NCBI RefSeq assembly: GCF_003048405.1
Contig: NZ_PIQS01000002.1
Span: 124,001-188,000, forward strand
Reading direction: 5' to 3'
DNA length: 64,000 bases
Origin: Campylobacter concisus
GTDB lineage: Bacteria > Campylobacterota > Campylobacteria > Campylobacterales > Campylobacteraceae
A model generated the notes under the pieces. The model saw only the letters and a program-made list of their open reading frames with translations, made no database searches and had not been told where the DNA came from. Shown here in pieces: positions 9,359 through 18,478 of this stretch. The position numbers were made by a program, and so were the translations under genes. The stretch's first letter is position 1, and each line of letters starts with the position of its first letter.

Positions 9359-10335
9359 TAAGCCAAAATGTGAGAGAAAAGCTAAACTCAGGTGCAAACC
9401 TGCTTGCCTTCTCGCACGGCATCGATAGCACCGCACTTTTTTACATTTTAGAAGAGGCTGGGATCAAATTTGATCTAGCAATGGTTGATTACAATATTCG
9501 AGAGCAAAGCAAAAGTGAGATAAAAAGTGCAAAAGAACTCGCAGATAAATTTGGTAAAAAAATTTATACTAAAAGCGTTTTTTTAGATAATTCAAATTTT
9601 GAAAAAAATGCGCGCGAGGCAAGATATGAGTTTTTTGGAGAAATTTGCCAAAAATTTGGCTACGAAAATTTAATCCTAGCGCATCAGTTTGATGATAAAT
9701 TTGAGTGGTTTTTGATGCAGCTTAGTAAGGGTGCTGGACTAAAAGAGCTCTTTGGCATGAGCGAGCTTGAAAAGAGAAAGCACTTCTGGCTAGTTAGGCC
9801 GCTTTTAAATTTACGCAAAAAAGAGCTTCAAAACTATCTTGGTGAGAGAAATTTACACTATTTTATCGATGATACAAATTTAAAAGGCGAGTTAAAAAGG
9901 AGCTTCATGAGGCTAAATTTTAGTGAGCCATTTTTGGATAGATATTTTAGTGGCGTACAAAAGAGCTTTGAGTTTTTAGAAGCCGATAGACAAATTTTAA
10001 TGCCAAATATCATAAAAATAAGTGATGAAATTTTTATCATAAAAAATGATAGTAATGCGATACGAGGCGTTGATATGGTGGCAAAAGAGCTAAACGTGCT
10101 TCCAAGTAAAGCGCAAAAAGATGAGCTAAGCACAAATTTGGCAAAGCAAACAAGCGTGGTGCTAAGTGGCAAGATCGCTGTCGGATACGCAGACACTTAC
10201 CTTCTAGTAACTCCATTTTGCAAAGCCATAATGCCAAAAATTTTTAAAGAGAAGGCTAGAATTTTAAAAATTCCAGCTATAAATAGAGGCTATCTTTTTG
10301 CTATAAATTTTGATTTATCAAAAATTAAATTCTAA
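9355..10335 (+). CDS. tilS: tRNA(Ile)-lysidine synthase
   Basis: TilS converts C34 of the CAU-anticodon tRNA-Ile to lysidine so that it reads AUA. The PP-loop reads [12 protein letters not shown] rather than the usual SGGxDS, while the Asp-Ser pair is kept. Downstream conserved parts include [14 protein letters not shown] and the FIDDTNL region. At 326 residues it is a short TilS without the long C-terminal domain of E. coli, as is common in Campylobacterota. The start overlaps the rimO stop, and a strong hairpin follows. Confidence 0.88.
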   Translation: MISQNVREKLNSGANLLAFSHGIDSTALFYILEEAGIKFDLAMVDYNIREQSKSEIKSAKELADKFGKKIYTKSVFLDNSNFEKNAREARYEFFGEICQKFGYENLILAHQFDDKFEWFLMQLSKGAGLKELFGMSELEKRKHFWLVRPLLNLRKKELQNYLGERNLHYFIDDTNLKGELKRSFMRLNFSEPFLDRYFSGVQKSFEFLEADRQILMPNIIKISDEIFIIKNDSNAIRGVDMVAKELNVLPSKAQKDELSTNLAKQTSVVLSGKIAVGYADTYLLVTPFCKAIMPKIFKEKARILKIPAINRGYLFAINFDLSKIKF

Positions 10336-10350
10336 CAAATATTGAAAGAT

Positions 10351-10388
10351 TTGGCTTTTGCCTGAAACAACTCCAAAGCAAAAGCCAA
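10351..10388. terminator. Bidirectional terminator between tilS and prs
   Basis: A perfect eleven-base stem (TTGGCTTTTGC / GCAAAAGCCAA) with a 16-base loop separates the two convergent genes. Confidence 0.7.
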
Positions 10389-10394
10389 GATTAA

Positions 10395-11321
10395 TTAAAA
10401 TAAGCTATTTACGCTTTCATTGTGATATACACGGCGTATCACTTCTCCAAATAAAGAAGCCGCACTTAGCACTTTTATACAAGGAAGCTCCTCAGCTAGA
10501 GGGATGGTATCTGTTACTACTAGCTCATCCAAAAAGCCTAGTCTTAGCCTATCGTAAGCTGGTCCGCTAAGAACTGGGTGTGTACAAAACGCCATAACGC
10601 TAGTTGCACCACGCTCTTTAAAAATTTCAGCTGCTTTTACAATAGTACCAGCTGTATCGATCATATCATCGACCAAGATCACGTCTTTGCCGTTTACGTC
10701 ACCGATTATATTCATCACTTCGCTCTCGTTTGCTTTTTCGCGGCGCTTATCTACGATAACCATGTCAAGATTTAGATTTTTAGCTAAGGCTCTAGCACGA
10801 GCCACGCCGCCTACATCAGGGCTTGCAACGATTGGATTTGGTAAATTTTTAGCTCTTACGTAGTCATTAAAAATGATACTTCCATAAAGGTTATCAACCG
10901 GAATATCAAAAAATCCTTGAATTTGTCCTGCGTGAAGATCCATAGTGACGACTCTATCGATGCCTGCTGTTTGCATCATATTTGCCACTAGTTTTGCAGT
11001 GATCGGCACTCTAGGAGCTGCTTTTCTATCTTGTCTAGCGTAGCCAAAATACGGCACAATCGCTGTTATAGAGCTTGCGCTACTGCGTCTTAAAGCGTCA
11101 GTTAAGATAAGTAGCTCCATTAAATTTGTATTTGTCGGTGCACATGTTGGCTGAATGACAAAAACATCTTTTCCGCGCACGCTCTCGCCGATTTGCACGC
11201 TGATCTCTCCATCGCTAAATCTTTTTATACTTGCCTCGCTAAGAGGAAGTGAAAGATATTGCGAAATTTTCTTTGAAAGCTCAATATTAGCCGTTCCTGA
11301 GAAAATTTTATAGCCTCTCAT
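10395..11321 (-). CDS. prs: Ribose-phosphate pyrophosphokinase
   Basis: This enzyme makes PRPP from ribose 5-phosphate and ATP for nucleotide, histidine and NAD synthesis. The 308-residue sequence shows the flexible-loop region [14 protein letters not shown] and the PRPP-binding loop [13 protein letters not shown], plus the N-terminal [19 protein letters not shown]. Length and motifs match class I synthases. It stands alone on the minus strand, convergent with tilS. Confidence 0.96.
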   Translation of the reverse strand: MRGYKIFSGTANIELSKKISQYLSLPLSEASIKRFSDGEISVQIGESVRGKDVFVIQPTCAPTNTNLMELLILTDALRRSSASSITAIVPYFGYARQDRKAAPRVPITAKLVANMMQTAGIDRVVTMDLHAGQIQGFFDIPVDNLYGSIIFNDYVRAKNLPNPIVASPDVGGVARARALAKNLNLDMVIVDKRREKANESEVMNIIGDVNGKDVILVDDMIDTAGTIVKAAEIFKERGATSVMAFCTHPVLSGPAYDRLRLGFLDELVVTDTIPLAEELPCIKVLSAASLFGEVIRRVYHNESVNSLF

Positions 11322-11548
11322 AATGATAACCTTTTTAGTGATTTTTATGTTGGGATTTTATCAAAACGAGCTTTAATTTAAATTTATTCTTTTTAGGACT
11401 ATTTTCTAGCCCTAGTTTAATTCTTATCGCCACAATCAAAATTTTAAGCTTTGATTTTACAAACCTTAAAATTTAAACAAGTATAAAAAATATAAGATAA
11501 CTAAGAATATTTTTTTATTTATAAACATTATAGGACTACAATCACAAC

Positions 11549-11908
11549 ATGTTTAAAGCTTATAGAATTTATGATTTTATCAAAGATGATAGTTTGGATA
11601 TGAAGGCGGCTTTTGTTGATAGACTCTATCCAAGAGGCATAAGAAAAGAGATATTTTCAAATTTTTTTTGGTTAAAAGATATCACACCAAGCACTGCTTT
11701 AAGAGAGTGGTTTCATGAAGATAGAGAAGCTAGATTTGATGAGTTTTGTGAGAAATTTGAGCTCGAGCTTGATAATGAAAAAGCACAATCTTGCTTTAAA
11801 ATGCTAAAAAAACTAGAAAAAGAGCATGGCGATATAGCACTTCTAACAGCTAGCAAAGATATAAATCTTTGCCATATCGTTGTGTTATTAAAAATTTTAA
11901 ATAAGTAG
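11549..11908 (+). CDS. DUF488 family protein
   Basis: A 119-residue protein with the family features VDRLYPRGIRKE near the N-terminus, WLKDITPSTALREWFHED in the middle, and a final LLTASKD. The family is widespread and lacks a firm biochemical role. The gene is monocistronic, with about 225 bases of AT-rich sequence upstream that hold its promoter and that of the divergent prs. It converges with the pyridoxal kinase gene with only nine bases between. Confidence 0.8.
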   Translation: MFKAYRIYDFIKDDSLDMKAAFVDRLYPRGIRKEIFSNFFWLKDITPSTALREWFHEDREARFDEFCEKFELELDNEKAQSCFKMLKKLEKEHGDIALLTASKDINLCHIVVLLKILNK

Positions 11909-11917
11909 TTTGCCAGC

Positions 11918-12742
11918 CTATTTCGCAAGAGTGCCAAGCACCTTTTCAAACTGCACACCATACCATGTGCGGTTCTTATCTTTTAGCGTGACTTTAATGC
12001 TACTAAGCACAAAATTTGCTGCCTTTTTGATAGAATTTTGCATGCTTTCACCATTTATAAGTGAGCCAAAAAGCACAGAAGCAAATATATCTCCGGTTCC
12101 GCTCGTATGAAATGGCAAAAATTCGTGAAAATACTCTACTTTCTCTTTTGTCTTTGCGTCGTAAGCTATGATGCCGCATTCATTTTGCTTGTATCTAATG
12201 CCCTTTAGCACGATCTTTCTAGCTCCAAAACTAGCCAAGCTTTCAAGCAACTCTAAAATATAATCTTGCGTATAGTCACTGCCTAAAAACGGCATCCCGC
12301 ACATAAAGCTTGCTTCAGTTATATTTGGCGTGATGACGTGAGCCTTTGTGCAAAGCTCACGCATTTTCATAACAAATTTTTCATCAAACCCATGATAGAG
12401 CTTGCCATTGTCGCCCATGCAAGGATCTACAAGTATTAGTGGAGCAGAGTCTCTAAACTCATTAAAAATTTTCTCTATCAGCTCAAGCTGGCTAAAGCTG
12501 CCTAAAAATCCAGTATAAATTCCATCAAATGCGATATTTTCTTTGTGCCATACTTGTGTTACCGCGTCAAATTCATCAGTCAGATCACGAAATGTGAAAT
12601 TTTTAAAGCCAGTATGAGTCGAAAGCAGCGCAGTAGGCAATATGCACGCCTCAATGCCTTGAGCGCTAATTATCGGAAGCGCGACGGTAAGGGAACATTT
12701 GCCAACACACGAGATATCTTGTATTGTAAGGATTCTTTTCAT
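11918..12742 (-). CDS. Pyridoxal/pyridoxamine kinase (PdxY-like)
   Basis: This enzyme phosphorylates B6 vitamers in the salvage pathway. The 274-residue protein belongs to the ribokinase-like fold. The N-terminus has IQDISCVGKCSLTVALP, the substrate-binding STHTGF follows, and the anion-hole/catalytic motif FHTSGTGDIFAS lies near residue 213. The pattern is of the PdxY/PdxK type rather than ThiD. It ends a minus-strand run after hemE and the radical SAM gene, with a one-base gap to the latter. Confidence 0.82.
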   Translation of the reverse strand: MKRILTIQDISCVGKCSLTVALPIISAQGIEACILPTALLSTHTGFKNFTFRDLTDEFDAVTQVWHKENIAFDGIYTGFLGSFSQLELIEKIFNEFRDSAPLILVDPCMGDNGKLYHGFDEKFVMKMRELCTKAHVITPNITEASFMCGMPFLGSDYTQDYILELLESLASFGARKIVLKGIRYKQNECGIIAYDAKTKEKVEYFHEFLPFHTSGTGDIFASVLFGSLINGESMQNSIKKAANFVLSSIKVTLKDKNRTWYGVQFEKVLGTLAK

Positions 12743-13666
12743 TTATGCTCTTAGTTTGTAAAATTTTACTCCAGCAACATCGGCTAGATAAACCATATCT
12801 TGTTGCAAGAGCTTGTTTAAAATTTGCTTTGAGTGTTCTGAGAAATTTTCTTCAACATTTGCGATAGTTTGCGGACGACGTTTCAGCATTTCTAAAATTT
12901 CATCCTCACTAAAGTTATATTTTTGCTCTATCTTGTGAGTTTTGACGATATTAACTGGCACGCCACTTATCTGCTCGGCTAACTCCTCTAACTTTTTAGC
13001 GTCTACGCCATTTACATTATAGGCTGGTGGGCGATCTACCGTACCAATATCTACTCGGTGTGGAGCTATCTCATTTATCGCCACATTAAGTGCTTCAAAC
13101 TCACTTTTTTTATCATTAAAGCCAGCTACGACTAAAATTTCAAGCACAAGCTCGCCCTTAAATTCCTTACGAAATTTAGCCATTGCTTTTATAAGTTCAT
13201 TTACTTCTATGCCGCTTTTGTTGCGGTCTATCTTTTTAAAAGTACTTTGCACCGCGCTATCCAGGCTAAATTTCACTATATCAAGCCCACTTAGCGCTTC
13301 ACAAATTTTTGGATCACGCACGCCTGAGCCATTACTCAAAATAAGTGTTTTTGAACTGCCTTTTAGCTTATTTATCTCGTTAATTAGCTCTTGCAAGTAT
13401 GGGTAAAGAGTTGGTTCGCCATTTGCTGTAAGTGTAATAACATCGATGTTTTGATGAGTACGCAAGGCATCTTTTAAAGCCACTAAAATTTCTTCAACAC
13501 TTGGCGGATCTTGTATCGCGTTGACTGTTTTTGCGCCACTTAGCTCACAATAAACACAGTCAAAATTACATGATTTTTGCTTAGGGCTTAGATCTATGCC
13601 AAGACTCATGCCAAAACGGCGTGAATTTATCGGACCAAAGACGATGCAAGGCTTATTACCTTGCAC
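12743..13666 (-). CDS. Radical SAM protein of the COG0731 type
   Basis: The 307-residue protein carries the radical SAM cysteine motif [10 protein letters not shown] near residues 33-42, preceded by [18 protein letters not shown], typical of small TYW1-related radical SAM proteins. The C-terminal 80 residues form a winged-helix-like extension ([19 protein letters not shown]). Its substrate is unknown. The GTG start overlaps the end of hemE by eleven bases and has only a weak ribosome site, so the exact start is uncertain. Confidence 0.75.
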   Translation of the reverse strand: MQGNKPCIVFGPINSRRFGMSLGIDLSPKQKSCNFDCVYCELSGAKTVNAIQDPPSVEEILVALKDALRTHQNIDVITLTANGEPTLYPYLQELINEINKLKGSSKTLILSNGSGVRDPKICEALSGLDIVKFSLDSAVQSTFKKIDRNKSGIEVNELIKAMAKFRKEFKGELVLEILVVAGFNDKKSEFEALNVAINEIAPHRVDIGTVDRPPAYNVNGVDAKKLEELAEQISGVPVNIVKTHKIEQKYNFSEDEILEMLKRRPQTIANVEENFSEHSKQILNKLLQQDMVYLADVAGVKFYKLRA

Positions 13667-14678
13667 TTTTTGTTTGCACCTGTTTTATGAAATATTTTGC
13701 ATTTTTAACTGGCACATCTGGTAAGATTCCGTGACCGAGGTTAAAAATATGAGGCACGCCTTTCATTGTACTTAAAATTTTATCCACACCTTCATCTATC
13801 GCCTTTTTGCTATAAAGTCTAGTTGGCTCCATATTGCCTTGAAGGACGTATCTTGGGCTAAGTTTTGCTTTGGCTAGCTCGATCGGTGTACTCCAATCAA
13901 CGCCAAAAACATCAAAGTTTCCTGAAATTTTATCCAGATAGCCACTTATTCCTTTTGGGAAAACGATGACTGGAATTTCTGGAAACTCAGCCTTAACGTT
14001 ATCAACTATCTTGTTTATGTAGTTAAATCCAAACTCAAAATAAGCCTGCTCTTCAAGCGCAGCCGCCCAGCTGTCAAAAATTTGCACTGCATTTACACCA
14101 GCTTTTATCTGCTCTTTGACATATAAAATAAGAGCTTGCGTCACTTTTTCTAAGATTTGATGTAGGAATTCTGGATTTTCATAGAGCATTTTTTTGCAGA
14201 TCGCATAGTTTTTGCTGCCGCCACCCTCTATCATATATGTAGCTATCGTCCACGGAGCGCCGCAAAAGCCAATGAGCGCCTTATCTTTGGCTAAATTTTC
14301 ACGTGTTAGTTTGATCGTATCATAGACATATGCTAAATTTTTTACCGACTTTTCGATACTAAGTGCATCAAGTGCGGCTTGATCACGCAAAGGCTTTGTA
14401 AAAACAGGCCCCTCACCTTTTTCAAAACGCAGATCCATACCCATTTCAAGTGGCACGACAAGGATGTCGCTAAATAAAATTGCCGCATCAACACCAAGGA
14501 TTTCAACTGGTTGAAGCGTGACTTCGCTAGCCTTTTTGTAGTCTTTGCAAAGCGATAAAAAATCCCCTGCTTGCGCACGTACTCGCATATACTCTGGCAA
14601 ATATCTACCAGCTTGGCGCATCATCCAAACAGGCGTATAAGGGGTAGGTTTTTTAAGACAAGCGTCTATAAAAATCAT
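13656..14678 (-). CDS. hemE: Uroporphyrinogen decarboxylase
   Basis: HemE removes four acetate carboxyls of uroporphyrinogen III to give coproporphyrinogen III. The 340-residue protein has the signature [16 protein letters not shown] at the N-terminus, a second motif [18 protein letters not shown], and the C-terminal [12 protein letters not shown]. All are catalytic or substrate-binding parts of the family. It is the first gene of the hemE-radical SAM-pyridoxal kinase run. hemA and hemC lie 37-40 kb away in this window. Confidence 0.96.
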   Translation of the reverse strand: MIFIDACLKKPTPYTPVWMMRQAGRYLPEYMRVRAQAGDFLSLCKDYKKASEVTLQPVEILGVDAAILFSDILVVPLEMGMDLRFEKGEGPVFTKPLRDQAALDALSIEKSVKNLAYVYDTIKLTRENLAKDKALIGFCGAPWTIATYMIEGGGSKNYAICKKMLYENPEFLHQILEKVTQALILYVKEQIKAGVNAVQIFDSWAAALEEQAYFEFGFNYINKIVDNVKAEFPEIPVIVFPKGISGYLDKISGNFDVFGVDWSTPIELAKAKLSPRYVLQGNMEPTRLYSKKAIDEGVDKILSTMKGVPHIFNLGHGILPDVPVKNAKYFIKQVQTKSAR

Positions 14679-14770
14679 TAAATTTCCTTTAAATTTTTAA
14701 AGGGATATTACCTAAAAATAGCTAAAGAAAAGATGTAGGAGAAATTTTAAGCGTAAAAACGCTTAAAATT

Positions 14771-15277
14771 TTAGTGATCTCCCTTGTGGAGGAAGTAAAG
14801 TCCAAGGCAAAGTGCTAGGATAGAAGCCGCAAGATATGCCATCTCAAGCGGTGTTGTAAATTTTGCATGAAGCACTCTTTGGAAGAAATTTACGATTAAA
14901 ACCATGACGATCACTTTGCCAAGCTTGTCTTTTAGCTCATCAAGTGAATGCACTTCAAGCACCTTGCTCTGCTTTGACTGCTTTAACTGTGTGATCTCCG
15001 AGATGAAAAGCTCGTAAATTCCGAAGCTAAATATATAAAGAACAAGCGCCATCAAGTATAGATCGATCGCTCCAACAATCTCGCCAACGACTTCTGAGTG
15101 GAAATTTTCAACGTGAAAATCTGCGGCAAAGAAATATTTATAAACCTCTAAAAGTACCTTGCCGACGTCGTAACTTGCGATGATAAAAAGTACGATCGCA
15201 CCTAAAAGTCCAAAAACTACTGGAAAAAGTGTAAAGCTGTTGCTTGCAAGCAAAATTTTTTCAAATATCTTACGCAA
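14771..15277 (-). CDS. YqhA/UPF0114 family membrane protein
   Basis: The 168-residue protein has four predicted membrane helices (about 15-35, 65-90, 115-135 and 145-162) with the conserved EKILLASN start and a soluble segment DELKDKLGKVIVMVLIVNFF. This is the pattern of UPF0114. The role is unknown. The start is a TTG with an AAGGA ribosome site six bases upstream. It follows asd by 16 bases and may be cotranscribed with it. Confidence 0.8.
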   Translation of the reverse strand: MRKIFEKILLASNSFTLFPVVFGLLGAIVLFIIASYDVGKVLLEVYKYFFAADFHVENFHSEVVGEIVGAIDLYLMALVLYIFSFGIYELFISEITQLKQSKQSKVLEVHSLDELKDKLGKVIVMVLIVNFFQRVLHAKFTTPLEMAYLAASILALCLGLYFLHKGDH

Positions 15278-15293
15278 TAAAAATCCTTTTTAT

Positions 15294-16319
15294 TTACTCT
15301 TGCATCGCGATCCACTTTTGCGCGATCCTGACAGCATTTGTAGCAGCCCCTACGCGGATCTGATCGGCACTACACCAAAGGTGAAGCACATTAGGTCTGT
15401 AGTTATCGACCCTTATCCTACCAACATAAGTCTCATTTGTGTCGCTTGAGATGATAGGCATCGGATACTCTTTATTTGCTGGATTATCGACTACTACGAT
15501 ACTTGGAGCTTTACTCAAAATTTCTCTTGCTGCATCTGCACTCACATTTTTATCAAAATGAATAGTGATCGCCTCAGAGTGACTTCTAAGCACTGGCACA
15601 CGTACGCATGTTGCGCTCACTTCGATATCTTTGTGAAGAATTTTTTGTGTTTCATTGACCATTTTCATCTCTTCTTTTGTATAGTCATTGTCCAAAAATA
15701 CGTCAATATGCGGGATCACGTTTAGTGCTAGGCGGTGTGCAAATACCTTTGGCTCGCACTCATCGAGTTTAAACTCAAAGAATTTTTGCATCTGAATGAC
15801 AAGCTCTTCCATGCCCTCTTTGCCAGCACCACTTGCCGCTTGGTATGTAGAAACGTCGACTCTGTTGATGCCAAAAGCATCATTTAATGGCTTTAAAATT
15901 TGCACCATTTGAATGGTTGAGCAGTTTGGATTTGCGATGATACCGCGATTTTTCCATAGTGCGATATCGCTTGGGTTGCACTCAGGTACGACTAGTGGAA
16001 TATCTTTATCCATCCTAAAATGGCTTGTATTATCTATTACGACAGCACCGCTATCAGCTGCAAATTTGGCAAATTTCTCTGAGACTGAACCGCCCGCACT
16101 AAAAAAAGCAATATCTATCTCATGCTCGCTAAAAACCTTTTCGGTTAGCTCTTTTACTTTGTAATATTTGCCATTAAATTCGATCTCGCTACCAGCACTT
16201 TTTGCACTAGCAAGCGGCAAAAGCTCTCCAACTGGGAAATCAACCTCCTTCATAACTCTAAAAAGCTCTTCGCCGACCGCTCCAGTAGCACCAACGACCG
16301 CTACGTTAAATTTTCTCAT
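15294..16319 (-). CDS. asd: Aspartate-semialdehyde dehydrogenase
   Basis: Asd reduces aspartyl phosphate to the semialdehyde for lysine/diaminopimelate, threonine and methionine synthesis. The NADP motif GATGAVGEELF starts the protein, the catalytic cysteine lies in NPNCSTIQMV, and the histidine motif is VPVLRSHSEAI. The ATG at 16319 is chosen because AGGAGAG lies just upstream, while longer starts add residues foreign to the family. That gives 341 residues. The flgR-asd neighbourhood matches that known from C. jejuni. Confidence 0.95.
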   Translation of the reverse strand: MRKFNVAVVGATGAVGEELFRVMKEVDFPVGELLPLASAKSAGSEIEFNGKYYKVKELTEKVFSEHEIDIAFFSAGGSVSEKFAKFAADSGAVVIDNTSHFRMDKDIPLVVPECNPSDIALWKNRGIIANPNCSTIQMVQILKPLNDAFGINRVDVSTYQAASGAGKEGMEELVIQMQKFFEFKLDECEPKVFAHRLALNVIPHIDVFLDNDYTKEEMKMVNETQKILHKDIEVSATCVRVPVLRSHSEAITIHFDKNVSADAAREILSKAPSIVVVDNPANKEYPMPIISSDTNETYVGRIRVDNYRPNVLHLWCSADQIRVGAATNAVRIAQKWIAMQE

Positions 16320-16389
16320 CTGCTCTCCTTGGTTTCTTTTAATTTTCTTAATTTGCATAATTTTACTAGCCAAAAACTTAAATTTTTAC

Positions 16390-17544
16390 CTATTTTTTAC
16401 TTCTTGCTTGCAAAAATAGATCTTTTGGCAAAATTTCATCGCCCTCGCTTAGTATCGCTGCACGCTGCACGACCGAGATGAGCTCTCTTATGTTGCCTGG
16501 ATAGTCGTAGCCCAAAAGCTCCTCTTTGGCTGCTTTTGAGAAATTTTTAGCCTCAAAGCCATACTCTTTGCAGCATTTGTCCAAAGCATCCTGCGCGATA
16601 GGCAAAATTTCATCCTTTCGCTCGCGAAGTGGCGGGATGAAAAGCGGGATCGTGTTTAGGCGGTAGAAAAGATCCTCTCTAAACCTGCCCTCTTTCATCG
16701 CAAGCTCTAAATTTGAATTTGTAGCGCAGATAATGCGAACGTCTATCTTTTCGCTCTTTGTAGCACCAAGCCGTGTTATCTCGCGCTCCTGCAAGGCACG
16801 AAGCAATTTTGGCTGTAAATTTATAGGCATCTCGCCGATCTCATCTAAAAATAGCGTTCCGCCATTTGCCAGCTCAAACTGCCCTTTTTTGGTAGTCGCT
16901 GCGTCGGTAAATGCGCCTTTTTCAAAGCCAAAAAGCTCACTTTCTATCAAATTTTCAGGGATTGCTGCCATATTTAAAGCGACAAACGCAGCGTCTTTTC
17001 TAGGTGAGTTTGCGTGGATAAATTTAGCAAAGACCTCTTTGCCAACGCCGCTTTCGCCACTAAGCATTATTGAAGCGTCAGTCCTTGCGGCTTTTAGCGC
17101 GATATTTAGCGTGGCTTCTAGCGCCTTTGAAGTGGCTAAAAAGCTGTTATTTTTGCTTTTTGTTTCTATTTTTTTTATAGTTTTTGGAGTTTTTTGCTTA
17201 AGAAGCTCGACCCTTTTTATCGCTTCATATAGCGTCGAGACGTCAAACGGCTTGGTTAAAAAGTCCTTCACGCCAAGCCTAACGCTCTCGATCGCCTTAT
17301 TAAGCGTGGCGTTTCCAGTCATTATGATGACATCAAATTTGCCGTTTAGCTCTTTAATAAACTCAAGTCCGTCCATCTTTGGCATGTTTATGTCGGTGAT
17401 TATTAGATCAGTGTCTTCACCTAGCTTTTTTAGAGCCTCAACTGCACTTTTATAGCTCTTGATGTTTAGCTCTTCATACTCGCCAAGTGCGATCTCAAGC
17501 GACTTTCGCATATTGATGTCATCTTCTACTATGACGATATTCAT
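16390..17544 (-). CDS. flgR: Sigma54-dependent flagellar response regulator
   Basis: FlgR, phosphorylated by FlgS, activates sigma54 transcription of rod, hook and other middle flagellar genes. The receiver domain (1-120) has acidic residues Asp8/Asp9 and phosphoacceptor Asp51 in TDINMPKMDG. The AAA+ domain (about 135-370) has Walker A GESGVGKE and a sigma54-contact loop EKGAFTDA, a variant of GAFTGA. The protein stops at residue 384, right after the AAA+ domain, with no Fis-type helix-turn-helix. This resembles H. pylori FlgR and is shorter than C. jejuni FlgR. It follows flgQ by eleven bases. Confidence 0.92.
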   Translation of the reverse strand: MNIVIVEDDINMRKSLEIALGEYEELNIKSYKSAVEALKKLGEDTDLIITDINMPKMDGLEFIKELNGKFDVIIMTGNATLNKAIESVRLGVKDFLTKPFDVSTLYEAIKRVELLKQKTPKTIKKIETKSKNNSFLATSKALEATLNIALKAARTDASIMLSGESGVGKEVFAKFIHANSPRKDAAFVALNMAAIPENLIESELFGFEKGAFTDAATTKKGQFELANGGTLFLDEIGEMPINLQPKLLRALQEREITRLGATKSEKIDVRIICATNSNLELAMKEGRFREDLFYRLNTIPLFIPPLRERKDEILPIAQDALDKCCKEYGFEAKNFSKAAKEELLGYDYPGNIRELISVVQRAAILSEGDEILPKDLFLQARSKK

Positions 17545-17555
17545 TTGATCTCTTT

Positions 17556-17948
17556 TTATTGAAGTGTGCCGATGATAGCGGATTTTGGCTTAAATTCCAC
17601 CATAAATCTAACTGGCAAAATTTTCAAATTTGAAGCGTTTGTGACCTGTGCATTTTTGACATTAAGCTCATTTTTTATCATCACTTTTTTTAAGGCAAAG
17701 CAGTCAAAAATTTCATCTTTGTGTAAATTTAAAAAGCCAAGAGTTGTGGTGTTTTCATCTTTAAAAGCATCTATCTGGCAAAGAAATTTTGGTTTTGGAT
17801 TTGATGTTAAAGTCATCGCCTTTGAAAATGAAATTTCCTCAAAGGCAACTATTTGGTTTTTTGTATCGACCTTCGCCCAGAAGATAAACTCCTCCAGGCA
17901 AAAGGCGAAATTTAAAAGTATTGTTAGTAAGAAAAGACTTCTCGCCAC
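17556..17948 (-). CDS. flgQ: Flagellar motility protein FlgQ
   Basis: The 130-residue protein has a GTG start and a hydrophobic signal segment (residues 3-17), then an exported beta-rich body. Identification rests on position: in C. jejuni the order gyrA-flgP-flgQ-flgR-asd is the same, and flgQ is needed for FlgP stability and motility. It overlaps flgP by 25 bases, so translation is very likely coupled. Sequence alone would only support a secreted protein of unknown function. Confidence 0.75.
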   Translation of the reverse strand: MARSLFLLTILLNFAFCLEEFIFWAKVDTKNQIVAFEEISFSKAMTLTSNPKPKFLCQIDAFKDENTTTLGFLNLHKDEIFDCFALKKVMIKNELNVKNAQVTNASNLKILPVRFMVEFKPKSAIIGTLQ

Positions 17949-18424
17949 TTATCTTCGTCTATCTTAAGCTCCATATTTACCTTATAAAGCCCGTCTTTGA
18001 AATTTTCATTCACGATCCTTGCATTTTTGACAAGACCTTGAACCTTTGAAGTGATAGATGAATCATTTAGCATCGCGTCTCTTACGGTATCTTCAGCGTT
18101 GATCTTTACGCCATAAAGCTTACCAGCAAGCTGAGAATAAGCATCAGCCATCGCCGCTCTTTTTGCAAGAGTGACCGACTGAGCGTACGAGAGCGAATTT
18201 AGCGGAGCTATGCCCTCGCCTGTGGCTCTAAAAGTGGTCTCTCTTGGAGCACTATCATATATCATCTTCTCTTTTTTCATCACCTCTCTAAGATCGTCTT
18301 TATCGACCTTTTGGATGACTACGTTGCGGTTTGATGTGTTAGTTGGCTCGCCCATAAAGCCGTTAAATGAGCAACCGCCAAAAATAGCAACCATCAAAGC
18401 AAAAGATAAAATTTTAACCTTCAT
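17924..18424 (-). CDS. flgP: Outer-membrane lipoprotein FlgP (flagellar basal disk)
   Basis: FlgP polymerises into the large basal disk under the outer membrane around the Campylobacter flagellar motor. The ATG at 18424 has an AAAGG site six bases upstream; the in-frame TTG six bases before it is less likely. Lipobox FGGC gives Cys18. The body carries the LPP20-type pattern LSYAQSVTLAKRAAMADAYSQL and a C-terminal KVNMELKIDEDKW. At 166 residues it has the expected size. A strong -24/-12 promoter match lies 37-54 bases upstream of the ATG. Confidence 0.87.
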   Translation of the reverse strand: MKVKILSFALMVAIFGGCSFNGFMGEPTNTSNRNVVIQKVDKDDLREVMKKEKMIYDSAPRETTFRATGEGIAPLNSLSYAQSVTLAKRAAMADAYSQLAGKLYGVKINAEDTVRDAMLNDSSITSKVQGLVKNARIVNENFKDGLYKVNMELKIDEDKWREVFSY

Positions 18425-18460
18425 AAACAACCTTTTTTATGCTTCTATTTAAAATTTAGT

Positions 18461-18478
18461 AGCAAAATTTATTCCAAA
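18461..18478 (-). promoter_or_regulatory. Sigma54 (-24/-12) promoter for flgP
   Basis: Reading the minus strand, TTGGAATAAATTTTGCTA has GG and GC exactly twelve bases apart and a close match to TTGGAAC-N4-TTGCTT. It overlaps the last codons and stop of gyrA. A start site near 18450 would leave a 25-base leader before flgP. Confidence 0.6.

Noticed and set aside
16733..17455. 240-residue plus-strand open frame opposite flgR
   Set aside because: Long but antisense to a conserved AAA+ protein; composition is Ser/Phe-rich as expected for a mirror frame, and there is no ribosome site.
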